From positions 1,754,107 to 1,818,106 of the forward strand of contig WBMV01009266.1 of assembly GCA_013396655.1 (NCBI GenBank): a stretch of DNA of 64,000 nucleotides, written 5' to 3'. Source of the stretch: Campylorhamphus procurvoides (lineage: Eukaryota > Chordata > Aves > Passeriformes > Dendrocolaptidae). Below are positions 1 to 64,000 of the stretch, piece by piece; within the stretch, counting starts at the first letter, position 1; each line of letters starts with the position of its first letter. Both the position numbers and the translations under genes were made by a program. The notes below the pieces were generated by a model. It saw only the letters and a program-made list of their open reading frames with translations. It was not told the origin of the DNA and made no database searches.

Positions 1-2151
1 CCTGCATCCTCAACTTACAAACACCCTGTGGATCTGTACAACATAGATCATCTCTCTTATTAGGAGCTCTGAAAAGCAGTAAAACATTTTAAAAATTGCT
101 GTTTACAGTATCCTCATTCACAACTGAATTAACTCCCACTGAAATGATAATGGCAGTTCACACTTCAGAACCATTGCTTCAGGCTCTCTGAAAATTCAGG
201 TCATATTTTGAAAGTCATTTTACAGTTATCAGGTTATTTTTCTTTTCCTTTTTACACAGCAGTAAGGCCATGTGGCTTGCAAGGCTGTAACTGCATACTT
301 ATGTAGCTTCTTTAATCATTTGTATGTCATCAAAAGTTTCAGAATGTACAATTTCTTTACGGAAACCATAAAAAATGTTTTTGCACTGTAATAAAAATGC
401 TCTTGGCATGTATTCCACAATGATACTTTGGACAGCTATACCGTCAGTGTTTTTAAGGGTAGACAGGAAACTGGAAAACAAATCAGAATCTGTCTTCTGC
501 CAGCCCTCTCATCTCCTCTCTGTTGCCCTGAGCTACTCTGAGTGTTTGATCGCAGAGGAAGTTGCTACTTGCTAAGCAAGCAAATCCACACTCAGACTCT
601 TTGCTCAGGTCTTCGCATAAAAAGAGTGGTGAATAAAAAGACTAAATTCAAGTAGATGTCTATTTGCAACAAGAGAAACCAAAATGCTAAGCCTAATTAT
701 TTGCCTCAAAATGTTTGGCTTTCTTAAGTGCAATAATGAAAAGAGTAACCTTTTCCATTTTTCAGAGTTGTTTATGAACAAACTGGTGAGCACCCCCAGT
801 GAGGCAGTGAGGGAGCAGCATCACAGTTCAGGGAGGATAAACGTGCAAGGAAATGACGACATCAATTCTGCAGCTCCACACAGACCTCTGAATTTACACA
901 AAGTTAAATGTCCCCCAGTAAGAGTGTCCTCAAACCTGAGCCCCAAGGTATTGCCCCGAGAAATGCTCACATTTATTCAGAACCTAAAATCCATCCTCCA
1001 AGGCTTTCTGGATCCTTTGGAACTTAAGATGCCAAATCACTTCAGGGAACCAAGCATAGATGCTTTACACAATTCCTCTATTGGAAATCTCAAATTTCAC
1101 TTTACCCACAGGCAAGAGATGAAAGAGAAGGTCACACAGGCAGACTACAAAAATTCTAGATTTTAATTACATTCTTGGACAAACAATGGTATAAAGAGAC
1201 ACAGGCTGGTGATTCCTCATTGCTGAGTTGTTTGCTGGTAGTGTTTCAGCTTTTAGTGGACACTCTGAATTCTTTGTGTGCTATTCTAACTAATTTCAGT
1301 CCTGTGGGGGGGCTAGTAAGCCATTTCCAGTCCAGAGACCTACAACATTATTCCCCACTGTTTAGTCAGCAATACAGCTCATCTCATGTCCATGTTTAAA
1401 CAACTTTCTTACTGTAATAAATACTTTTCTTTGTCAATCCCACTGTATTGGGCCTGGATGAGATGGAGTTAATTTGCCCTTGTAGAGCTGTGCACTGGTA
1501 TCTGGAAAGGTGCTGGTAACACACCAGTGTTCCAGAGCTGCTGGGCAGTGCTGGCAGAGCCCAGTGCTCTCCCTCCAGCATTCCCTCCCCACCAGAAGCC
1601 AGAGGGTGGGCAAGATCTTGGAGGGGACATAGCCAGGACATTGACCCAAACCGGCCAAAGGGACATTCCATGGGACAGCTGCTCAGCAATAAAAGCTAAG
1701 ACAAAGGAGGAGGTGGGGCATTCATTATTATCGAGATTGTCTTCCAGACCTGCGTCCCAGGAAGTGGTTGGGCATCACCTGATGATGGGAAGTGGAGAAT
1801 AAACCTTTTCTTTCCCTTTACTTCCATGTACAGCCTTCACTTTTACTTTATTAACCTGCCATTTTTTTTTCTCCATCTTATTTTCTCCTTCCCCCAAACC
1901 TGCTGAGCAGGGAAGAGACAGGGCAGCTTAGTGGGCACTTGGATCCAGCCAAGGTCAACCCAGCATACACACACATTAATAAAGCAAAGATTTTTACCTT
2001 TTTGAGCATAAAGAATGAAAAATACCTGTCAGAAGAAGCACAAGGCAAATGGCAAACTGAGATTTTTCACACATAAGGTCAAACTACACAAAATGAGAAC
2101 AAAATTAGCTGGATCTCTGTTTAGCTTCCTAATGTTTGAGAGATTTCTTAC
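1..2151 (-). other. USP6NL intron after exon L, incomplete; holds a solo LTR
   Basis: This is intron 3' of exon L running to the window edge. It holds the LTR at 1444-1969. A plus-strand ORF of 160 codons at 684-1166 is unlike any family I know and is of a length expected by chance. No USP6NL exon, splice pair or other gene is recognised. Confidence 0.7.
1444..1969 (+). mobile_element. Solo LTR of an avian endogenous retrovirus (about 0.53 kb)
   Basis: The block begins TGTATTGGGCCTGGATGAGA and ends CAACCCAGCATACA, so it has the TG...CA ends of an LTR. It resembles LTRs seen widely in songbird genomes: a purine-rich centre, AATAAA signals at 1688 and 1798, and a tail with TGGGCACTTGGATCCAGCCA. 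Flanking five-mers CCCAC and CACAC agree at four of five positions, a possible decayed target duplication. No gag, pol or env sequence lies beside it. It is antisense to USP6NL. Confidence 0.7.
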
Positions 2152-56176
<54,025 letters not shown>

Positions 56177-57084
56177 GAAGTAAATCTGTTTGTTTCTAGA
56201 CCATATTCAAAATCAGTTTATCAAAAACGACCAGGGGAAAGCTCTCCCTCTCAGCTTGCAGCATTTGCTCCACGCAACTGAGCCACTTGACACATGCTCC
56301 TTTCTCCAGACACGGCCCCTCCACAGCTCCACGAGCTGCAGATCCTCAAACAAAGCTGCCATTTGTTAATGGCAGTGTCAGGCAGGCACCACGCTGGTGT
56401 TCCCCACCCCAGCCCACAGCCCTGCATTCCAGCTCATAATAAACAAAGGGATTTGAACAAACAGCCTCAGAGTCCACGGCTCCTGTGACACATCACTCTT
56501 ACACTCCCGGGTAAGACTTCTTACTGGTATTTACCCAGTGCTGCAGAAAAAGCATCTTACTGAAAGGATTTACTAGAAATGGGGCTTGAAGTACCCTACT
56601 TCTGGCTTATTACTTAAGAAACTGAGTAACTCTACAATAAAGTTTCGATTTCTGTTTGGCATTCCCTACAGGCAGAATGGAGATTTTACATACTTTCTGC
56701 TCAAAACTCCTTTGTTGTTCAGGATATCTTGGGGACCTGAAATACCCAGGAGGGCAAAAAGAACATTTTTGTTGATAAAAACAAAAATTCAAGATTTTAA
56801 AATCAGTGGAATTCACCTGCATCTCCAAAACCTGAAAAACAGATCTCTGTGCCAAATGTTGCAGGACAGACACATGAAGCCATTGTCCTGCACAGACTTT
56901 AGCCCTCACACATCTCTCCCACACCAACAATCAGCTGGTATTTGACATCTGGAGCCAGGGGCCGGCCAATTCCATTTCTTAACTGAAGCAACTCACGGAA
57001 TACACGCTATCAGACCTGGCTTGGAAGGCTTGGATGGACTTCCAGCTCTTTGTGAAGCCAACTGAAAGATGATCCACTGGGATG

Positions 57085-57235
57085 CTGTTGAGTCTCCATC
57101 CCTGGAGATGTTCACAGTCCATCTGGACGTGGTCCTGTGAGACCACCTCTGTATGGCCCTGCACGACCAGTGGGTTGGAGCAGACGACCTCCAGAGGCCC
57201 CTTCCAACCTCACCCATTCTGTGGTTTTCTTGTGC
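57085..57235 (+). mobile_element. CR1 LINE 3' tail, about 150 bases
   Basis: The sequence GAGTCTCCATCCCTGGAGAT, then CATCTGGACGTGGTCCTGTG, CGACCTCCAGAGGCCCCTTC and CAACCTCACCCATTCTGTGG is a CR1 3' end close in type to the copy at 19110. It is 5'-truncated and decayed. Confidence 0.88.
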
Positions 57236-57818
57236 TCTGAGAAGTGTTAAAATGCCAGGAACAGGAGAAAGATCTGATCGAGTGTGTCAGACTATTCTTT
57301 TTTCCCCAGAGACAGAAAAAAAATGTAGTTCCTTCAATTGTTTTAACCTTCCTCCCCATATTGCCTGGCTGAGCACCGAGCCTGGAAATGCAGCAGCTCC
57401 TTTGTCTTTACCACTGATTACTGCTCATGGATCCCACCCAAACCCAGGTGTCAATAGTTTAGTCTCTGCTCTCAGTATGAGTTTAGACTAAGCCACTGCC
57501 ACATCCAACACCAGGCACATTTCCCACAAAGGCAGCCCTTTCTTACAGCTGACATCCATCTGCACCCAGCAGGAATCCTCCTGCTATACCAAAGTCATCT
57601 CCCACTTTGCTCATGACAGAACTACTAAACTGGTTTTGTAAAACCAACTGCTTTCTGGCTTTTCACCTGAGAGTATATTTGAGATGAGGATGAAAATAAC
57701 ACACACAACAAGCACCTGTTCCAAGTTAACTCTCTTACAGAAACAACTTGCTTTTTAACACCACTGGTGCTCTTCTATTACACACCACCCCCGAGCAGCA
57801 ATAAGCCATATTACTGCT

Positions 57819-57845
57819 ACATATATATATATATACACACACAGA
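57819..57845. repeat. (TA)n(CA)n compound microsatellite
   Basis: About nine TA units pass into CA units and end in CAGACA. It is a short compound dinucleotide repeat. Confidence 0.8.
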
Positions 57846-60800
57846 CACTCTAGGTATACTAGAGCTGTATATACTGATACTTCTATCTCTCAAGTTTAGC
57901 ATGTCTATTTTTGTGTTTTCAAGCAGACTTACACAGAGCAAAGATTTTGGCTTAACTGAAATTCTTCTCTATTCCAAAAGAAAAAAAAATAAGGGTAAAA
58001 GGTAAAGCTGATTGTAAAATCAATATGCCGCACTATGCTCTGCACCAAAAAACCTATTCCCACATATGCCCTCCCCATCTTCATCAGCATTTCTTCAGAG
58101 TGGACCCTACTGTAGTTTTACAGCATGAGGAGTCATGAGTGAAAGATATGAAGGTAAAGATTTAAGCCTCCTGAAGATGACTGCACTCTCACCTTAATGA
58201 AAAATTGAGTTTCACTGTGGTAGAATACTTGCAGTTTGCAACATCCCCTACGAGACACTGCACAGCCACTGGTGCAAAATGGTCACTTTCGAAATTAGTA
58301 GAATTAACTGCAACTGAAAACTCTCTTGAAGTAATTTTAAAGTGATCCCCAAAGGCCTCAAAGCAAGAGCAGGGAAACCAGGGCAGCCCTGGTAAGCAAT
58401 ATTCCACAGGAGAAACCTGTGTCAAAACAGAAAATGAGAATTTAGTAGTCTATATATTGCAGAGAATTTAAATCAACTCCCCAAACTATCTCACTTTTAA
58501 GCAGCAATTGACTGAAGGACTTAGAGGAATCCTACCAATATTAATCGGTTACTGCAATATGTCTGTCACTTTATTTTTAGTAACAGAGCCTTACTGATAC
58601 ATGTTAGTAGAGCACTGAAAGAACAAAATTCAGAATAAATCACAAAAAAACTAGAAAGAGAACATAATCTAATAAAATACAACTTGGCTGTTTACTTAGT
58701 CCTAATTTGCAATTTGTTTTTCTACATGTTTTTCTATGTGTTTCACATAAATAAAATCATCTCCATCAGCTCTGCCTACACCTAACAGGCTGGAAGCTGC
58801 AGTTGGAATGATCATGTCATCACCTCACTATTGAGCCCTATGAATGTTACCACACGGGTTACAAAGTGGAGTGACAAGATCTGGCAGAGTTCTACCATAA
58901 TTCCACTTTATGAAGTGTTGTGTGTGCAATCATGAGCCAGACAGTAGTTAATTTGCTGAAGGTTAACATAATCAGTTGCAAAGGCAGAAGAACAGTAATT
59001 GCCAATTTGCAACAAGCTACACTGACAAGAGTAAGCCTGGTTTTGAACAATGCTCCTTTCTTAAAAGAAAAGGAGCAAAAAAACCAATACACAACCCAGC
59101 CTTCGGCCCAGCTCTCTGTCAACACAACCCAGAACATTTATGGCAGCTCTTCATAGACTTAAATGTAGGAACTCGGGCTGGGTATAATTTAGAGCTTGCC
59201 AGTATTAAAGACTGGTCTGACTTGTGCAACAACTCCCTCGCCTTGTGTCTAAGCTTCAGTCATCCTTTGTTCCCCTCTTCTCAAGGGTGTAGTTGGCATC
59301 TGGCCCTTTCATTAGTTCATTACTGTTTTTCTCCATCCTCACTGCTATGAAAGAGCAGCATTATGGCCACCATGAAGTGGTTGCTCACCTACACGCTCCG
59401 TCTTTCAGGAGATGCAAACACCATAATGCAAGACCTCCAAACAGTTCCAGTGGTGATGGGAGCAGATCTGCTTTCCCCTGTCCCAGGAGACACAGCCAGC
59501 CTTGGTTTATAACCCAGCAGCAACAGAACCACAAAGGCACAGCCATCATGAAAAAACACAGGAGGTTTCCTGCTACATGGAAATCATTTTATGGTCTTCT
59601 ACCAAAGATTAAATTTCCTGGAACTCCTGCTGTGGCTAAAACTGATCCCGCTGTAACATATAATCTGTTCCATCTACAGCCCATGAGTATTACTCCCACA
59701 TTGCCCCTGAAATCCATGACCTTTCCCAGCACTAGACTTTATAATTAATGTCTTAATAAAATATGCTGCAAATCAGCTGCTGCATTATATGGTAAGATCA
59801 GACACTTGACCTCCGAAGCAGTATTGACAGATAAAAAAGCAGAAACGTCGCAGGAATTTTACCCTCAACCTAATATAAGTGAAGTCGTCCTTTCAGATCA
59901 CCACCTTTTCAGGTACTGCTTATGACTTTATAAGTAAATTTAGCTGAAAATGCCATTTTTTTGATCCCTCATACTCTAAAAGTATATTCTGTCTGCAGTT
60001 CCCAGCGGCTTTTGAAAAGTGACACTGCTCATACTTCTTTTAACCATGACAGGCTACTAAACATACAGACAAAACAGTCTTTCGGCAAGACTGAACATAA
60101 CCATTCCCTGCAATAAATTTCCTCGTCATTTTCCCAATGCCATACATCAGGATGACATGCAAAAATCATTTTCTTTCCCAGCAACATAAATCAACAGAAC
60201 ATTAAAAAAATTCTCTGAAATTCTGACATTATTTCAGACATAATTTCAGATTTCCTGCTTTGAACATCTTCATTAGTGGTAGAATGTGAATGTTTCCACA
60301 GCACTAAGATTTGCAGTATCAATTTAAGGAGTAAAATGGCTCTAATATTTTAGATCCTGACACAAAGCAGAACATTTCATAACAAGAGCTATGCTTCCCA
60401 CGTTAACAGACTCACACTTAAGTAGTCAGTTGCCACACTGCACTAATTATGTTAAGTCTCCTGATTAATCATTTTTATCTCAGCATTAGTCAAAATTAAT
60501 GAAGCAAACCATAATTATATCTTAAAATTCAGCATTAATGATGTCAAGTCTTAAAGCATTACCAAAACAACACTCACACAGGCTCTGGAAGAAGTTTTTA
60601 AAAGGGGGTCTTCATTATTGAGGAAGCTGTTTTGTTTCTTCTGTAAGGCTAGAGAAGTTAGAAAAGTTCCCTACTTGACAAAATTTCATCTCTATTGGTA
60701 TCATTTTACTGGCTAAAATAAAGAGGTTTGCTCCTCTACACAGCCAATTTTTGAATACACTGACATACCCACAGTCCAGCTCATCATTTAATTACACAGC

Positions 60801-63800
60801 CATTTTAACTGATTACAACAGGAAGAAAAGGAGGGTTTGTTTTCGTAATAGATGCTCTTCTGACAGTGAGACCAAAGAGCTCCAAGCCAGCTCAGAAAAA
60901 CACCAGCACCAACTCCAGGGGGCAGGAGTAGAACCTGAGCAGCATCGTGGGGAAGGAGAAGCAGCTCCCCACAACTTGCTCAGCGATTACCCAACGCTGA
61001 GCCCACGCTGTTGCTCAGTTAAAGACGCTGCCCAAACCTCGCTGGCCCTTCCCTGAGACGGAAAAGGAAGCATTTGCAAACAAGCAGCGGATGAGCAGTC
61101 ACTGATAGCAGCAGCTTTTACTCCCCAGCTGCACATGTACTACCAGTCTGAAATGTCTGCCTTCTCCTGGAAGGGGCAGCATCAAGTGCACAGGAACTGG
61201 TCCTTCCCCAAAAGCGTGAGGAAACCAGCTTGCAGCCTCTGTCCAACTTGAGCGTCCAACTTCAACTTGAGCACCCCTGCTCTGCCTATTTTCATGCTTT
61301 AAGCTCAGTTTCAGCTCAACAAACAACAGGAAAAATAAAATCTTAATTATTTCTAAAATTGTGGCAGGATGAGAAAGCATTTCTTGCTTTATTCCAGCAA
61401 AAGCATGGTACACCAATTACTATAGGTTGCTGGACAGGTTACGGTGATCCATTACATAGAGTGTGGATCTCAGGCATCCCTCCATCTACCACTGCGATGC
61501 ACTGAAAGGACCATCATAAGTCACACCACCAGTTAGAGGAGCTGCAAGGCCCTTCTCTATTCAACTTTAATTATAATCTTAACATATTTAAAGCATTTCA
61601 CAAAGAAATACTGAGTTACACATCGCAGCTCTGTTCAGCTTTCTTTAATGACTATCTCTGTGCTATTCATCTTCAAGCAGATGAACATTTTAACTGCAGT
61701 AATACCCTAAGTACAAACAGGATCCTCTAAGCGAATCCTATGAAAAGTCTGAATGGCACCAAGAAGCTCCCATGACACTAAACCTTCTCTTGGTGATTAG
61801 GATAAGTTTCACTAAGTCCACAGAAAGACATCAAGGTAAATTTAGATACCTGCCTGCTTGTAATATCAGTCATGTCTACACAGCATGGAGCTGCTCTGAA
61901 AAAACCTGAGCAATCAGCTACTTATAATATCTGTCATTGACTTAATTAAAAACTAAAATGACATTTAAGAAAGGGGAAAAATACTGAAATCCCCTCTGAA
62001 TATTTGACGTCATCTAAGTGCCATCCACACACTAGATCCATGGTTTTTATGTTTATAAAGTAATTATAGGAAGGACTGGAGGAGTAAGAGACAAGCAGAT
62101 AAGGGTAAACAAGTTTGTCGAGCGGCAGCACAAACCGGGGAAGTTTCTTCACCCTTGCGATGAGAAAAGGAAGTCGGTGATAGACAAGAAGATACTGTTG
62201 TTTTTGGTTTCACTGATTGAGGGCCGGTAAACAAAACAAACTCAACAGCCGTGGCATTTCCCTTGCCAAGCAGGAATTAGGGACTCCAAGGCCGTCCTGT
62301 GTCTGGGTCCCAGCCTCAGGCCAAAGGGAAACAGCGGAGGGGCTGCACTAAATCCCAATGCTGCATCCACCAAAGCCCAATCAGGTTACATTTGTACTGG
62401 TAAATTAGCAATACCAGGACTAGCTTGTATGCCTTCATCTAGTTTGCATCAGCTAAAACCTTTAACTTCAGAGTTTGGTTAGAACAATCTAAACAGAAGG
62501 GGAAAAAAAAAAATCAATCCCTCAAAATTTGTTGCTGTTTATCCACAGAACACTCCACCAGTAACATAAACCTTCTGCCTAGGTTATATCCACCACCTTT
62601 ATTTCAATCAGGTTTTGCTAAATGTAACATCAAATTAGTTTTTAGATTTAATCAATTCCTACACTTTAGGACAGTCTGGTATTTAAGCACAGACATGAGA
62701 TGCCACTGCCACTGAGAGCAGGCATGAAGCTGAAGTAATACAAAACCAAAATTAAAAGGCAGTTGCTTGCATAGTTGATTTTAAAAGATAACACAGGTTG
62801 ATCAGAACAGAATGTTCCAAAGAGGCTGTAAGTCTCCTTCAAGTAAGAGATCACAGGGAGAGGTACCATTTGGCTCCCTCTTTGGATACTCTGAAAATGT
62901 TTTACAAATATCCGGTGTTCACTTAAAACAATTATTAATTTATTCTGCTGGTGCACGGAAACAATTATTTTAGTAATCAGTAGACGTATCACTAGAACTT
63001 TTTTTTACTGGTTTAGAGGAAAATAAACACTGAGGTACATCAGTAACACAAACCCACCATCAAGTTTTCAATCCTACTTCTCTCAAAATCAGTACTTTTA
63101 TTTTTAGTATTGATGCAAAATGAAGAGCTACAAACACATTGCAAACACCTTAACAAGTTTTCTGTTGCAAGACAAACAATGAGGTTAATTCTAGTCTAAG
63201 CCTCATGCACAGGCATCAAGCAAAAAAATCCATTTATTTGTTAGTGCTGAAGTCAATAACGCACTGAACCTAATAATGAAGATCCACTTTGCAACCACTA
63301 CACTGTTTAAGTAAAAAAAACAAACAAAACCACCCACAACCCAGAAAAATCTGTCACAGACTCTCATATCTCAGCAGAAAACTACCTGAAACAGCTAAAA
63401 AGCAGTTTTGAACTCCGTAAACAGAAAACGTCTACTTCATCTAATGCAAACACAGTTGTAGTACTTTGGCACCACCTATTCCAAATTACAAGGATCAGCT
63501 CTAGGATAATACACAAACAAATCCTTTTACAGATTTCAGTCCAGCCTAACAACCTATTTCGTTCAAAAAACATCGCTCTCAACCTCTGCAAATTTCATAT
63601 CCCTTACAGAACCAAAATCCACAGGAAGAGTCAAGACTTGGTTGAGTCTGTGGAGCTGCATCTGGCAAACAGCTCCGTGTGTCCTGGGAAAGGCAGGCTC
63701 ACTGCAGAGCCCTCCCAAGGGCAGACAGCAGCCATCCTCTCGATCAGAGAGCAGGGCAGCAGCACGTCTGTGCTCCGGGAAGCCCCAGCTGAGACACACA

Positions 63801-63944
63801 CAGACCCACCCACTGCCTGGACACAAGCAAGTCGGATATTCAGCACTCTGGGGAAGGTTCAAGTTCTCATCTGCGCAGCCTGGACAGACCACAAGCGACT
63901 GGGCTGACTGGTGACCCAGACATCAACCAAACAGCAGAACTCAC

Positions 63945-64000
63945 CTCTTCACAAAATACCTTTGAGCTTGAACTACAGCCAGCAGCTGCAGGTAGGGAAC
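63945..64000 (-). CDS. USP6NL: Candidate upstream USP6NL coding exon, cut by window edge
   Basis: On the minus strand the last 56 bases are open in one frame and end in AAGAG followed by GTGAGT, a near-consensus donor. They read through QLLAVVQAQRYFVKR. The exon ends with two bases of a codon (AG), and the next exon, if it begins at 56195, supplies the third (A) to give Arg and continues in frame as NKQIYFMKT. The match of phase, the strong donor and the coding-like sequence suggest a real exon. A possible acceptor (CCTGCAG) lies just before 63985, so the exon may be as short as 63985-63945 or may continue past the edge. I do not recognise this N-terminus from the commonly described protein, so it is an inference. 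Confidence 0.45.

Larger units (their letters stand above)
56196..63944 (-). other. Region upstream of USP6NL exon A (intron or 5' flank)
   Basis: This 7.7 kb holds a CR1 tail at 57085-57235, a TA/CA microsatellite at 57819-57845 and otherwise AT-rich sequence. There is no CpG island or TATA-type promoter next to exon A that I can see, which favours this being intron. Slightly CpG-richer patches occur near 60900-61050, 62110-62340 and 63640-63900. Confidence 0.6.

Noticed and set aside
299..481. 60-codon minus-strand ORF considered as the next USP6NL exon
   Set aside because: Its translation does not resemble the family segment that should follow (HLMKLSMEELVEF), and it has no fitting acceptor and donor.
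764..790. Acceptor-like TTTTTCAG followed within 20 bases by a donor-like GTGAGC on the plus strand
   Set aside because: It would be a 20-base micro-exon with no transcript or protein context; such pairs occur by chance.
684..1166. 160-codon plus-strand ORF beside the first LTR
   Set aside because: The length is within what a 64-kb window gives by chance in six frames; no recognisable domain, and no supporting splice or promoter signals.
60890..61060. Slightly CpG-richer stretch considered as a promoter for USP6NL
   Set aside because: CpG density is far below that of a typical bird CpG island, and no initiator or nearby first exon can be supported.

Overview
The window is vertebrate nuclear DNA, almost certainly avian. 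It is AT-rich, has short protein-coding exons separated by long introns with canonical GT-AG splice signals, and carries several CR1 LINE tails plus long terminal repeats of types familiar from songbird genomes. There are no bacterial-style operons, CRISPR arrays or recognisable rRNA or tRNA genes. A 15-base run of N at 41590-41604, flanked by poly-G, marks an assembly gap.

One gene accounts for every coding exon I can support. It lies on the minus strand and is USP6NL (RN-tre), a TBC-domain GTPase-activating protein for Rab GTPases. Reading from high to low coordinates, twelve exons join in frame without a stop: 56195-56119, 48641-48568, 46194-46112, 28682-28643, 24454-24374, 16712-16605, 13791-13682, 11086-11038, 9370-9250, 5090-4996, 2404-2339 and 2251-2152. 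From the ATG at 56176 they encode about 328 residues: the N-terminus and most of the TBC domain, including the arginine finger (IxxDxxR) and the glutamine finger (YCQ). The end of the TBC domain and the proline-rich C-terminal half are beyond the left edge. A candidate further-upstream coding exon, whose splice phase matches the next exon, runs off the right edge at 63945-64000, so the ATG at 56176 may not be the only start.

The rest is intron. It holds a solo LTR of about 1.05 kb at 46819-47870, a solo LTR of about 0.53 kb at 1444-1969, a possible degenerate LTR near 42350-42890, CR1 copies at about 19110-19805, 38390-38636, 52062-52335, 54655-55330 and 57085-57235, a probable CR1 ORF2 relic near 21800-21915, and small microsatellites and A-tracts. 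Notable non-annotation points are an 87-bp intron (2252-2338) that is a multiple of three and stop-free in frame, a perfect 36-bp AT palindrome at 33781-33816, and a short minus-strand ORF at 26017-26241 with a regular coiled-coil heptad pattern. I found no convincing second gene and nothing I would call a previously undescribed system.
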